Counted from the stretch's first letter, positions 36,430 to 48,775 are shown. The stretch: 64,000 bases of DNA from Ulota crispa (GCA_963920765.1 OY987242.1:5234789-5298788), one strand, 5' to 3'. Notes: generated from the letters alone by a model not told the origin. Numbers and translations: made by a program.

Positions 36430-36954
36430 AGAATTGAAAAAAAAATTAGCGAAGGAGAAGACGCCGCGGGCTTTGCAGGCGCTGCAAGCTTGTCAGGGCC
36501 CGCAGACAGCCTGTGCGATGGCGCTGCGGGCCTATCAAGGCCTGTAGGCAACCCAGACGCTAGCGCTGCGCTCTTGCCAAGACTGCCGGGACCTGCTGAG
36601 CGGGCCCAGGTAGTGAGCCGCGTCCCGCCACCCGGCAACCCGATACGGGCTGCGGGCTGTAGGCTAGCGGCTGAGGACACCCCCGCCCCGGTACCCTCCC
36701 TAGCACCCGGCATAGAGATACCGGGTGCAGGGGCCGGTAAAGGGTTTAGGAGTACAGGGCCCAATAAGGGGCTTAGAGGTACAGGGCTCGGTAAGCCAAT
36801 GAAAGGTACCGGCCCCGTTACAAGAAACTTAATTGTCCCAACGCACTCCTTTGTGTCAGCGACCGCTTTTCGTTTTTTGGCGAAGGATGCGGAAATTTAT
36901 GCACTTGATATTTCTAAGGTGAGTCTTTCTAGTACAAAGAATTCTTCAATATAG
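36430..36954 (+). other. GC-rich open spacer between protease and RT
   Basis: An open frame (36490-36954) of Gly/Pro/Ala-rich character with short repeats (CCGGTAAAGGG, GTACAGGGC, GGGCCCAATAAGGGGC). Its composition is unlike the rest of the element. No domain is recognised. It occupies the place where the linker to RT is expected. Confidence 0.5.
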
Positions 36955-36959
36955 GAGGA

Positions 36960-38330
36960 ATACCGCGACTTGAGTGGAGCTTTTAGTGAGCAGGCATCAA
37001 ATGAGTTGCCAAAATACGGCGTGGCGGACATGAGTATTGAATTCAAGCAGGGCCAGGAGCCACGAAATACTAGTCTCTGACCTATGTTGTTAGCGGAATT
37101 AGAAGAGCTTCGCAAGTATTTAGAGGAAAATTTGGGGAAGGAATGGATTCGACAGTCCAAATCCTTGGTATCGGCTCCAATTATATTTGCCAAGAAGAAA
37201 GATGGTTCAATCAGAGTTTGCGTAGATTATCGGAATTTGAATAAAGTCACAATTTGAAATTGCTACATGTTATCCCTTATTTCGGAGCTTACAGACCGGT
37301 TGGTGGGAGCAAAAAATTTCACTAAGCTAGATATAAGACAGGCATATCACCAAATGCGAATGGCATTAGGACATGAGTTCAAAACGGCATTCAAAACACG
37401 ATATGGATTGTTCAAGTATTTAGTGATGCCTTTTGGATTAAACAATGCGCCTGCCCAATTTCAATCTTACATGCAGGAGATCTTTGGAGATCTATTGGAC
37501 ATTTCCGTATTAATATATTTGGACAACATTCTCATTTTTTCAAAAGATCTGGAAGAACATGTACAAATTGTGCGGAAAGTTCTTCAACGATTGAAGAAAT
37601 ATGGACTTTATGCCAAGGAATCAAAGTGTCAGTTTCATTGTCAATCCGTTGAATTTTTAGGAATGGTGGTGTCTACTAAAGGGTTGGAAATGTGCCAAGA
37701 CAAGGTTCAAACCATTAAAAATTGGCCCACACCAAAAACCGTGAAGGAAGTGCAAGCATTCCTTTGCTTTGCCAATTTTTATTGACGTTTTATATGTGAT
37801 TATTCTAGGATTGCCGTTCCCCTTATCATGCTAACAAAAAATGATAAAAAATTTGAATGGACCATAGAAGTAGATTAGGCTTTTATGAAACTTCGATCAA
37901 GATTTTTTCAAGCATCAATATTGCTCCACCCTAATTTTGAACGACCCTTCATTGTAGAAACGGACTCATCCGATGTGACAGCAGGAGCTATTCTTTCGCA
38001 GCACGGGGATGATGGGCATCTCCACCATTGTGCGTTCCGTAGTTCAAAGATGTCTCTAACAAAACAAAACAATGATATCTATGATAATGAGCTCTTAAGT
38101 ATAATTATGGCGTTTTAAGAGTGGCGGGTATATTTGGAAAGATCACCGCATCAAACCCGGGTATTCTCGGACCACAAAAATTTGGAGTATTTTCTTACTA
38201 CGAAATAGTTAAATCAACGCCAAGCTCGATGGTCTGAATTCCTATCTGCTATTAACTTTGAAATTCACTACCGGGCGGGATCGCTAAATGAAAGGGCAGA
38301 TACTTTTTCTAGACGAGTGGATGTCACCAA
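36960..38330 (+). pseudogene. chromovirus 1 reverse transcriptase and RNase H
   Basis: RT motifs in order: [20 protein letters not shown], a stop near 37255, FTKLDIRQAYHQMR, VMPFGLNNAPAQFQ, and the catalytic box as YLDN at about 37519-37530 instead of YLDD. RNase H follows with ETDSSDVTAGAIL, FRSSKMS, a stop, and [11 protein letters not shown]. The Asp-to-Asn change at the metal-binding pair and several stops (37255, 37783, 37876, 38116, 38206) make it inactive. Confidence 0.88.
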
Positions 38331-39890
38331 GGTACAAAATAAAGAAAATCGACCCTTACTGCGATTGGCTGCGCTTGAGTCTCATGAACCGGTATGGGCG
38401 GATGTACAAATTATAGAACGATTTAAGACAGCGTTGCAAGAAAATGCCACACTACTACCACTATTGTCATTTTTCAAAAACAATTCCAAGCAACCTCTCC
38501 AAGATGTACGCCAACAACTTCAAGGATACACGTTGGATAATGGAATCCTTCGCTTTAAGAATTTGATATATGTACCAGACAATGAGGAAGTCAAGCGGCA
38601 AATTTTGCGATCTCGGCATGATGCACCAGCCGCGGGACACCAAGGGAGAGTTAAAACTTTAGATTTGGTTAGCCAAATTTTTTATTGGCTCACATTACGC
38701 CGCTATGTTCATCGGTACTTTGAGAGATATAACTTGTGTCAACGGTCGAAATCAATTCACCATCCTAGATATAGACTAATGCAACCTATTCTGGACGGTC
38801 ATGCACCGTGGAAAAAAATTTCTACTGATTTCATAGTAAAATTACCAAATAGCAGTGGACATGACTCTATCATGGTGGTGGTCGATAAAAACACAAAACT
38901 AGGCAGGCCACTTTATTCTTACAAAGGAAACGGTTACCTCCAATAAGACTGCTTCATAATATCTACATCATATTTGGAAGCTTTATGGCATATCGGAAGA
39001 GGTAATTTCGGATCGTGGGTTAGTTTTTGTCTCTAAGTTCATGAGAAGACTTTGCAAACTCCTTAGGATTCGACCATCTCCAACCACGGCTTTTCATCCT
39101 CAGGTTGACGGACAAACCGAAAGGGTAAATCAAGTACTTGAGCAATTTCTTCAAACTTTCACTACAACCGGGCAAGATGATTGGGCCGATCTCCTCCCAA
39201 TAGTGGAATTTGCGTATAACAACGCAAGTCATTCTGCAATAGGGTTTTCTCCTTTCTATGCAACGTATGGTTATCATCCGGTATTTTTGGTTTCTACACC
39301 AACCACATCTATAGTGCCTGCAACGGAGGACCGAATGCAACACCTATAACAAATCCACAAAGAACTTAAGGTCATGATAAAAATTGCAAGGGAGGACGCC
39401 AAATGCAACTATGATTGCGGGATACAATTACAACCAATATTTCAAATAGGCGACAAGGTTCTTCTTTGGCACAATAATATAACAACAACAGACCGTCTCG
39501 GAAACTAGCCCCAAAGTTTTTGGGACCATTTACAGTAATTGCTAAACATTTTGATGTTGTTTATTGCTTACAATTACCAAAAACATTGCAGATTCATGAT
39601 ATATTCCATGTCTCCTTACTTAAAAGATATCGTCATGATTCCATTTTGGGACGACGCCAATTATCATTTTTACCGATTACCACTCCTGATGGAGATGTTG
39701 AATGGGAAGTCCACGAAGTTTTTAATTCACGGATTTTTGGTCGGGGAAGAAGATTGCATTATCTAGTCTCTTAGGAGGGCTACGGACCAGAAGAGAATTC
39801 TTGGGAGCCGGCGGCAAATTTAGAGAATGCACCACTAGCGGTGGCAAAGTTTCACAAGAAGTACCTTGGGGCGCTGGCACCAAACCGTAA
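38317..39890 (+). pseudogene. chromovirus 1 integrase and chromodomain
   Basis: The integrase zinc region reads RHDAPAAGHQGR and YNLCQRSK; the first Cys of the usual C-x2-C is Tyr here. Catalytic residues are visible as STDFIVKLP, SDRGLVFVS and DGQTERVNQ. The chromodomain follows at about 39700-39850 (EWEVHEVFNSR ... LHYLVS, stop, EGYGPEENSWEPAANL). Such a domain directs insertion to methylated histone tails. Interrupted by stops and shifts near 38944, 39347 and 39772. Confidence 0.85.
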
Positions 39891-39917
39891 GAAAATTCTA
39901 CCTAAAAAGGGGGATAA

Positions 39918-40140
39918 TGTTACGAACTAGTTTGTAATGACGGTTACGTTGGTTAGAGGTTGGTTACCCTTCCTCTTTCCTTCTTAAACCAAATGAGGAG
40001 GTTTCTTTTAACTTGACATTTTGCTTAATACAATGGAATACTTTCAATGTCACCTTTGCGTCTCTTAGTATTTGTTTCTACATTAAGTTAAGATCTCAAA
40101 ATAGGAAAGGAATGTCGACTCTTGATCTTGTATCGTAACA
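39918..40140 (+). repeat. 3' LTR of chromovirus 1
   Basis: Same termini as the 5' LTR. It follows the purine tract directly. Confidence 0.92.
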
Positions 40141-41083
40141 CTCCACGTTTATTCAATCTTCTGCAAGGTGGTCACTTTTCCGGAATTTATCGCAAAGTGC
40201 AGCTGAAATTCCAAAAATGGACGAAAGTGCCGAAGGAGGAGGACGAGGTTGAAGGGGAACGTCCCATAGAGGCTCTAATGGTGCTGAAGTACGAAGGTGT
40301 TCTTACCCATGCTGGCCGTAAGCAGGTGCTCACGCTTTCTCTATAGTTATTTATTTGTATTTGGCCGGTATTTCTGAACTATTGGGCCAAAGCACAAAAT
40401 TTTCATGTGAATGGGATTTTTTGGACATAAATCTGACGTTACTACAAAGGCAAACCAACTGTAAGCTGGTTTAACATGAATTTGAACATCCAAGTTTAGA
40501 TTCGACTACAACTAAAGTAGAAGCACTCAAATGCGACACTTATCTTAGATGTGGTAATTGGGAGGGTCTTCTGAGAATTTGATGGCATGGGCTTGTTAGG
40601 AAATGGATACAAATGCAAGGAAAATTGTTTTTGGAATGTTGTGAGATTATATGAATAAATTATGAATTGTTGAAAACAATTCTTTAGACTTATCTACTGT
40701 AAATACTAGATCCTTTAAAAAGCAATAACAACAAGACCATGTCATGCGCATGTTACACCTAATCAAAACCTGCCACCTACACAATTTCTATTTCCTTATG
40801 GCAACTTGCGTGTCTAACTTGGGTGCATTTGTGTCTTGTTTGGGTGCATTTGTGTCTTGTTTGGGTGCATTTGTATCTTGATTGGGTGCAAATTGGTCTA
40901 TTTTAGGTTTAATTTTAGATGTCAAAGAACGGCTGGTGTTGCAATTGGGTGCTCCTACCTTATATCAATGGACAATCTCACTTTTTGATATCCTACAGGG
41001 TTTTGTTTTCATTCCTACAGTCACCGTTTTTGCTTTGGCTGGATTATTGCTGTCACTAATCTTAATTACACCAAAGGGACTTC
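40141..41083 (+). pseudogene. duplicated fragment of VIH intron 15 end, exon 16 and intron 16
   Basis: The sequence resumes exactly at CTCCACGTTTATTCAATC and aligns with 20541 onward through exon 16 and into intron 16 as far as about 21028. The exon copy (about 40167-40325) keeps the frame [14 protein letters not shown]...THAGRKQ with two visible changes (Pro to Phe, Gly to Glu). The intron acceptor has changed from CTGCAG to CTGCAA, so splicing at the original site is lost. Intron 16 is interrupted by a MITE at 40515-40960. With 33586-33740 this is a gene fragment, not a functional paralogue. Confidence 0.92.
40515..40960. mobile_element. MITE with TA target duplication inside the VIH fragment
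   Basis: The left end AAGTAGAAGCACTCAAATG and the complement of the right end AGGTAGGAGCACCCAATTG are imperfect inverted repeats of about 26 bp. TA flanks both sides (40513-40514, 40961-40962). The parental VIH intron at 20909-20918 reads GACTATATC with a single TA and no insert, a natural empty site. The interior has a short tandem repeat (TGTCTTGTTTGGGTGCATT, 3-4 copies at 40815-40890). A Tc1/mariner-type target is likely. Confidence 0.8.
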
Positions 41084-42037
41084 CACCGAGAACAAAATGC
41101 CAGTTATAGTCTTTCTTGTACCAACTTCTTTGAACGCGGGAAAATGGACTTACCTCCACTTTCTTTAGGGTATTGTACAATCAAGTACACTAAACTTACT
41201 AACAACCAATTTGAGCCATTTAGTTTTTTTTGGTGAAACTTGGAGTATAATTGGTATATTTTTGTCAAAAAAATTATCATTGCGTCCTCATATAATCCCA
41301 ATCAAGCACACCAAATACCAATTTCAAAAAAGTAAAACTTAATTTATACTAAAATTTTAAAGCAAAATTTCATGGTTTTACATGGTATTTTATTATAAAC
41401 AATTGGTGATGAATTTTTGAGATTTGATTTCAAGGGCATGTAGGAAACATCCATGTGCACATCTTCCATGTCAAAAAATCACCCCCTTAAAGTAATAAAA
41501 ATTTGATCTGCAAAAGATTTAACAAAACTTTTGATAGGCACAAATTTTGTAAAATACTTATTTTTTTATGAAAATCAAATTTTGTTGTTTGACTTAAATA
41601 TTGTGACTAGGTTTGTATGAAAGCCATCTCTAATGTTTTGTTTGTATATTATTCATATGGAATTATTAAGAATTCTCTTACCAAACCACTAGTAGCTTGG
41701 TTTTTACCAAATTTTAAAATCATAGATGTTTCTATCAATTATTTCTCTACCAAATTCTTCAATGTAGTTGGAATTATTTAACAACCATTAATTCAACTTT
41801 CTCTCTAACCAGTAGCCCAATTATCCATATTACTTGAATTGTTGTTTGCTTTGGTTGTTTAAAAAGCATTCAATTAATGCCATCTAATGTCAAAGTTCTT
41901 GTGTTGAACATTATGCAATGAATATCTATATCTTTACCAAATTTAGTAAAAAATATTTACTAGTGGGTGATCCTTATATATTGTTTTAGAGTTTGACAAC
42001 CTCATCCTTAAGCCTTGTCCACTTAACCCTCTAACCC
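41084..42037. other. AT-rich intergenic DNA, no gene seen
   Basis: No open frame or repeat that I can assign. Confidence 0.4.
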
Positions 42038-42686
42038 TTAACCCCTCAACGCCTTTGGAATTTTGGAGTATCTCAAAATTTGCTTGAAAGTGAACAAAAT
42101 GTTGGCATTTTGATCAATCTTATCAATTTTCTTTGAAATGTAACCATACAAATTCAAAGTAGACATGTTATAGATTACATACAAAAAGAAATTACAACTA
42201 TTTCACTGATGGATTGAAAGATTATAATGTTTGATCATGAGGGTGTTAAAATTGTGAAAGTGATTTGAAGTCTTTCAATCCTCTTTTTGCATCTCAAACC
42301 TAAAATTGAGGGTACCAAAAAAATATGAGTATGTAAAGTACAACATGCATAACTCTAATCAATTTATGGCTTCTCAAAATCTATTCTACAATTTAAATGA
42401 ATTTTTAATGCAATTTTTTCTCCAAGTTCTAGTGTACTTGAGGCTCATTTCCAAGAGCCTTCAACACTAGAAAGTGAAGATTTGCAATGGATACCCTTGC
42501 ACAAAATCTTGAATAGACAAATCATGTTAATTCATTTTCAAAATCAAACTCTTGATGCTGCAACTAAACTTCAACAACAATTTAGATATAATAATAACCA
42601 CACAAAATATCTTCAAAAAACTTTCAGTATCCTTGAACAAAATTTAGAGGGGCAAAATAAACGCCCCTCGGACATTGAGGAGTTAA
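42038..42686 (-). mobile_element. TTAA-target MITE-like element, subfamily B, reverse orientation
   Basis: The ends are TTAACCCCTCAACGCC and GGACATTGAGGAGTTAA. The interior (GATTATAATGTTTGATCATGA, GTGATTTGAAGTCTTTCAATCC) is the reverse complement of the corresponding part of 28086-28739. 649 bp. The short frame at 42482 is inside it and is not a gene. Confidence 0.82.
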
Positions 42687-42959
42687 GCGTATGCTAGCTA
42701 TCTTATTGAACCGCCAATGCATATTTTTGGTCAAAGGTGTTAGTCATCAATACACAAGGGTGGAATTGAGTGGTGGATAGCAATGAATATATCTACTTCA
42801 ATTACCAATGCTTTGATCTTAACCCTTTGACAATTGTGGTCAATTTTGAGGGTAGGCAATCCTTTGTATGGCCATTTGGGGGAAATTGTAAAAGTATTAA
42901 ATATAGATATTTACCATAGATTTGACCATATAGATGGAAGTATCTTGCAAGGTTTAGTG

Positions 42960-43399
42960 TGTCACGGACAAACAATAGAAACTTGTGGAACTATCTAGAA
43001 GCTTGTAGAAGCTTGTAGAACTCTTTGGAAGTTTGTAGAAGCTTATAAAACCTTCTGGAAGAGTATAGAAGTTACTTAAGAAACAACTCATAAATAGGTG
43101 GAAGCTTCTCAAAAAGCTTCCAAGATAGAAATAGCTTGCACGAGAAATTAGAGTATTCTGGAAACCTCTAGTAGAAGTTATTAGAAGGTTTCATACTTAG
43201 AAGTATATATAGAGATCAAGACTGAGGAGTTCCTTAGTCTCAATAACGCAACTCTTGGAGAGCATCTCTTTGGCGTTACTCTTGTACTCTTTTTACTTAT
43301 CAATATTAGTCTCATTTCTCATACATCTTATCATACACTCTACTTCGTACTTCTTTGGAAACAAGTCTATTATGTTTTGTGTTTAGTACGTCTGTAACA
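42960..43399 (+). repeat. 5' LTR of chromovirus 2
   Basis: About 440 bp. It has a run of near-direct GTAGAAGCTTGTAGAA repeats near its start. It pairs with the interrupted 3' LTR. Confidence 0.88.
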
Positions 43400-43696
43400 G
43401 TTTGTCGAGACTATTTTTTGAACGATACCGGAGTTTGGTTTTTTTGAAAGAGTGTAGACTACTCATCTTTTAGAAGGAACAAAAGTTTTTTAGAGGTTGC
43501 AGATTACACTTTTCTAGTATAGAATTGTTCTTCGTCTATTAAACTCGATCTTTCTTAAGAGAGCAGACTACCCCTTGATTGAAAGGTTTAAGTTTTTTAG
43601 AGATTGTGGATTACCTACCTCTAAATTGTTGTACTTATTGTGTGATTTTTTTACTACTATAGTATAAACATTACAGTAGGGAGCACTGACCAAGGA

Positions 43697-44760
43697 ATGG
43701 AGAACGTTCATGGAGAAACGGAGAATAGATTTGTAACAATTGCAGTCCTTCAAGAACTTTTGAACAATGTTTGTGCTAAAATTACTCGGTTGGAAAATCT
43801 CAGAACGGAAAGACAACCTAATGTCTTGTCCAAAGACACCAACAATGAGCTGTTGCGCTTACAAAGAAAAAACTTACAACTCAAAAAAACGAGTGCTTGT
43901 AATCAAGCTTCACAAGCACATTTTTTATCAGCAAAAAAACCAAGAATAAGCTTACTTGAGAAGTTTGATGGAACAATATCAAAATTTCAAGGTTTTATAC
44001 AGCAAATCAAGCTTTTTTTATAACTACATCCTTCTTGTTACGCTGATGGCTATATTCAAGTGGGATTTATTGGTTCTCTTTTATCAAACAGCGCTTTTGC
44101 TTGGTTTGCTCCTTTCATAGGGAAGAATTCGTCATTATTGAACAATTTGGATACATTTGTAGATGCATTCACAGCAACATTTGGAGATAATAACCAAGAG
44201 AGAGTGGCTGAAATAAAGATGCAAAGTATATTATAAGGTTCACAATCAGCTGCCATCTATGCTGCTGAATTTCAACAGCTTACTTGCAATCTTGGTTGGA
44301 ATGATAAAGCACTTATGAACCAATTTTGATTTGACTTAAAAAATGGAATCAAAGACCTATTGCTTATCATGCCAAAAGTGTTCACTTTGGAAGAATTCAT
44401 TACTTAAATAATTGCTTGCGACAATTGTTTATTTGAAAGATATCAAGACCAAAACTTAGGATGGAGAAGAGCACATCATAATATGTCAACATCATTTTCA
44501 AGGACCACAGAAAACCGCTCAACAAGACTTGAACTAATGCAAATTGATACAACATGCTTCAAATGATTAACTTAAGAAGATAAAGATAGACAAAAACAAA
44601 AGAATTTGTGCCTATATTGCAGAAAATCAAAATACAAAGCACAAGATTGCCGAAATAAATCAAACGGATTCAAGGCACAAAATACATCTATCAACATTGA
44701 AAAATCAAAAAACAAAGGCGCCCAGTCACAATAAGAACCATGTGATTGGACACCACCAAT
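43697..44760 (+). pseudogene. chromovirus 2 gag
   Basis: A coiled N-terminal stretch (ENVHGETENRFVTIAVLQEL), then a capsid domain (LLEKFDGTISKFQGFIQQ, stop near 44021, VGFIGSLLSNSAFAWF, TFGDNNQERVAEIKM). The knuckle reads CLYCRKSKYKAQDC, where the His ligand is Tyr. Stops near 44021, 44234, 44327 and 44405. Confidence 0.82.
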
Positions 44761-44799
44761 CACATATCTTCAATGAAAGGTTCCATACTATCTCTATAT

Positions 44800-45205
44800 T
44801 TGTCTCTATGTTTAACATTTTCTATAAATATTGAACTATTTGATACTAAAATTTTGACAACAGCTTTGTTAGACACTAAAGCTTTAGCGTGTTTTATGGA
44901 CAAAAATTTTGCATCTTAACACAACATATGCTTATTGAAAAAGACTCATTTGGCGCTAGTAGAAACTATTGATAGCCAACCACTTATTTCTGGAAATATT
45001 GTCGAAGAAACAAAATCTCTAAAAGTGAGTTTAGAAGACAAAGTTTTAAATATTATTTTTAACATCATCCAAAGTCTTACAAATCCAATAATACTTGGTT
45101 TTCCTTGGTTTAAGTTATACAATCCAAATATTGATTGGCAATTACGGAAAATTTCCTCAAGAAAAATACAAAAAGAGAAGAACCAACCTCAGCTTTTATT
45201 TTTTT
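44800..45205 (+). pseudogene. chromovirus 2 protease region
   Basis: TALLDTKALACFMD stands where the retropepsin D-S-G-A is expected; the Asp is kept but the Gly is Lys. It ends NPIILGFPWFKLYNPNIDW, the usual protease-to-RT transition of fungal-type gypsy elements. One stop near 44920. Confidence 0.75.
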
Positions 45206-45267
45206 GAACTGAAGTTTTCATACGAGCAACAAAAGATAATATAGCATTTGCTATTTATGCTACACCA

Positions 45268-46158
45268 ATGACTGACATATCAAAGGATAATACAAATATT
45301 ATTCCTCTTCAATATCAAGACTTTAAAGACATATTTGAAAAGAAAAATGTAGATATATTACCGCAACTTCTTCGACGTTATAATTGTACCATTGACCTTC
45401 AAAAAGGCGCCCAACTACCATTTGGACCAATTTATAATCTATCTCAAAACAAACTTTTAGCATTACAAGAATACATTGATGAAAATTTAGCCAAAATTTT
45501 CATCCAACATTCAAAATCTCCTACCGGCGCTCCAATATTATTTGTAAAGAAAAAAGATGGTGCTTTACAAATGTGCGTTGATTATCGTAGCATCAATAAA
45601 CTCACCGTGAAGAACAAATATCCATTACCATGGATATCAGGGCTTTTTGACCAGCTTGGTAAAGCAAACATATATACCAAGATTGACTTGCAAGGTGCTT
45701 ATAATCTAGTACGCATCAAAAAAGAAGATAAATGGAAAATCACATTCCAAACAAAATACGGACATTTTGAATATAATGTCATACCTTTTGGACTTACCAA
45801 TGCACCTGCCATATTCCAATACTTAATGAACAACATCTTTCGAAAATATCTTGATGATTTTATCGTATGTTATTTAGACGACATTTTGATTTATTTAAAG
45901 AACTCAAAAGATCATGAACTACATGTATGCCTTGTTTTACAAAAACTACAAGATGTCGGATTATACGCAAAGTTGGAAAAATGTGTATTGCATGAATCCC
46001 AACTAAAATTTTTGGACTATATCATTTCCAATAAAAGCTTATTAATAGATTCTAAAAAAGTTGACGCTATTAGTAGCTGGACAACACTAAAAATGATACA
46101 TGACGTACAATGTTTTCTTGGATTTGCAAACTTTTATAGGACATTTATAAAAAACTAA
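45268..46158 (+). pseudogene. chromovirus 2 reverse transcriptase domain
   Basis: A 296-codon open stretch with the entire RT core: GAPILFVKKKDGALQMCVDYR, YTKIDLQGAYNLVRI, VIPFGLTNAPAIFQ, and an intact YLDD at about residues 206-209, then FLGFANFYRTFIKN. It is the best preserved part of the element; the surrounding pol is interrupted, so the polyprotein cannot be made. Confidence 0.9.
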
Positions 46159-46705
46159 TTTCAAATAGCTGCTTCATTCACACGACTATTATGCAAAAAA
46201 AAGCTAGAGTAGGAAACTGAAGCAGAATTGACATTTCAAAAGTTAAAAATAACATTTATTTCAGCTCTTGTATTGATACATATAAGCTTTGATAAACCAT
46301 TTTTTATGGAAACTAATATTTCAAATTTTGCATTAAAAGCGGTATTATTGCAATCTTGAAAAGAAGGGAAACTACATTGAGTTGCTTTTCATTCAAGAAA
46401 ATTTTCAACTGCAAAAATTAACTATGAAATTCATAACAAAAAATTCCTTGCTATTGTAGACTCATTTTTAGAATGGCGCCACATCTTTGAATGGGCAACT
46501 CATCACTGTATACACGGATCACAAAAATCTTGAATACTTTATATCAGCTCGTGTTTTGAATCGCCATCAAGCCCAAAGGAGCATGTCTTTATCTCGATTC
46601 AAATTCAATATTATGTATAGACCTGGAAAACAATGGCTATCAGATGCTTTATCAATAAAAATATATTTTGCTCTAAAAGAAGGAAAAAAAATGTATAATC
46701 AATAA
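46159..46705 (+). pseudogene. chromovirus 2 RNase H domain
   Basis: Degraded sequence with FMETNISNFALKAVLLQS, stop, then [23 protein letters not shown] and [17 protein letters not shown]. Stops near 46156, 46210, 46360 and 46378, and a shift near 46487. Confidence 0.8.
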
Positions 46706-46749
46706 CGGATAACACTATTGAAGCCTGAATAATTCTGTCTTTGAGCAAC

Positions 46750-47850
46750 TACAATTTTAATGCTAGTGAATTCATTATTTCTTGATCAAATCCGTGTAGG
46801 ATCAACATCGAACCTTTTTATTTTTGACAATAAACATCAAATCAACAATCATTCAGAAGACTATATTAAGTTTAAATTTGAAAATAATCTTGTGTATTTT
46901 GAAAAATGCTTATATATTCCTAAAGGATCAACACAACTTAGGATTTTTCAAGCATAACATGATTTTCCAATGGCTAGACATTTTGGATTCAATAAAATTA
47001 TGGAATTTATCTTTTGAGATTTTTGATGGCATAAATTATAAAAGGCAGTCAAGGACTTTGAACTTTCATGTGATATTTATTCTAGATTAAAGAACTCTTG
47101 ACATCAACCATATGGTTTGCTCCAATCATTACTGTATCCAAAGCAACCATGGTCTTCTATTTCCATGGATTTCATCACAGATCTTTTGCCATCAAATATT
47201 TTTGACACCATTTTTGTAGTTGTTGATAGGTTAAATAAAATGTCACATTTCATATCTTGCAAAAAAACAATCACAAACAAAGAAATAACAAGAATCTTTA
47301 TGGACAATATCTATCGCAATCATAATCTGTCGGATGACATTGTTTCAAATTGGGATTCACAATTTGTTTCAAAATTTTGGATGTTATTTTTTGGAATACT
47401 AAAAGTAGATATCAAACTATCTTTTGTTTTTCACCTATAGACTGATAGACAAACAAAACGAGTCAATCAAGTTTTGAAACAATATTTGAGATGTACTATC
47501 AACTATCAACAAGACAACTAGACATTCTATATACCATTGGCAAAGTTTGCTTATAATAACACTATTCATGCTTCTACGCAGCAAACACATTTTACTTTAA
47601 TTATGGGCATCATCCAAAGTTAGACATACTACAACCTCCAAAATTTGATAATCATATAGCAGAAGAATTTGCTACAAGAACGACAAAACTTCAAAAAATC
47701 ATAAAAATGCAATTGGAAAATGTCCAAGAAAGATATAAAACAGCAGCAAACGTATTAAAAAAAAAGAACCTTCATTCCAAATTGGTGATAAAATATGGCT
47801 TATTCAACACAATGTAAAGACTAGTAGACCATGTGATAAGTTAGACTAGT
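46750..47850 (+). pseudogene. chromovirus 2 integrase
   Basis: The core carries PWSSISMDFITDLLPSN (first Asp) and SNWDSQFVSKFW (second Asp). The third acidic residue, expected in TDGQTERVNQ, appears as TDRQTKRVNQ, so the catalytic Glu is Lys. Numerous stops and shifts follow. It cannot be active. Confidence 0.8.
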
Positions 47851-47928
47851 AGACCATGTGATAAGTTGAATTATTAAAAATAGAGACTTTTTGCAATTAA
47901 AAAACAAATCAATGAAGCAGCTTATCAT

Positions 47929-48213
47929 TTGGAACTACCAACATCTATGAAAATACATCCAGTTTTTCATATTTCACTTTTAAACACTTATAACGAATCA
48001 TCTATATTGGGACGAAAAAAATCGCCTCCTCCAACGATAGAAATTGAAAATCATCAAGAATTTGAAATTGAAGAGCTATTAGATTTGAGAATCAAGCGAG
48101 AAAAATTTGAGTACTTGATTCATTGGCGTGGATATAATATCAACAAATACACATGGGAACTAGCTAGTAATGTTGTCAACTCACCAGTGAAAGTTCAAGA
48201 ATTTCATCAATAA
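47929..48213 (+). pseudogene. chromovirus 2 chromodomain
   Basis: HPVFHISLLNTYNES followed by the chromodomain (FEIEELLDLRIKREKFEYLIHWRGYNINKYTWELASNV). The aromatic positions (first Tyr/Phe position less clear, then Trp and Tyr/Trp) are mostly kept. It marks the element as a chromovirus. It is cut off from the rest of pol by upstream stops. Confidence 0.88.
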
Positions 48214-48775
48214 TATCCATCTAAATAAAAGTAGCCGCAAATAGAACAGTTGCCAATACGGTTGCGTAACCTTAAAGAGTTTGGATTTTTAGATCTTTTT
48301 AAAAGAACAAGAGAAACTACATATTATTCATTTCAATTTTTAATTTGTCATTTCTGTACTTTCATTTTAGTTATGGATAGTCACATTATAAATGCTATGT
48401 CAATCATGTCATCTCAGTCTAATAACTTGCGCCGCCGACCTTAAGAAGAAGAACCAGCTGAGCCGAGCAAACGACTGAGGATACTTAGCAATAGATCATT
48501 GTTCATTGTTTTTGAAGTTGAGCCTGCTCATGATAATCATGCAAAAACAGTATTTGAAGGACGTTTTCACAATGAAGATACGGGAGTTCATACATGATCT
48601 AAAGTAGAAGGCGTGGGTTACTATCGTTGGTTGTAGAGATCTATGAATCATCTGACACGGCAAAGACAACTAGAATATATTGCAGAAACTATGCAACATA
48701 TTTTTTATTTTCTATGCTTTTAAAGAAACTTAATGACATACTTCTCAAAGACCTCAAAGCTATAAGGGGAGGTGA

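Larger units (their letters stand above)
33954..40140 (+). mobile_element. Ty3/gypsy chromovirus 1 (complete structure, inactive)
   Basis: LTRs are 33954-34177 and 39918-40140, both TGTTACGAAC...CGTAACA and about 223 bp, differing at roughly 15 positions by hand count. The flanks are TTCCA and CTCCA, a 5 bp target duplication with one change. A polypurine tract (AAAAAGGGGGATAA) abuts the 3' LTR. Domain order is gag, zinc knuckle, protease, RT, RNase H, integrase, chromodomain, i.e. a chromovirus. Many in-frame stops and shifts interrupt it. It sits inside the duplicated VIH intron 15. Confidence 0.93.

Noticed and set aside
40122..40346. Second functional VIH gene
   Set aside because: Only one exon with a damaged acceptor and part of the flanking introns is present.
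45268..46158. Active retrotransposon because RT is open with YLDD
   Set aside because: Gag, protease, RNase H and integrase all contain stops, and the integrase Glu is Lys.
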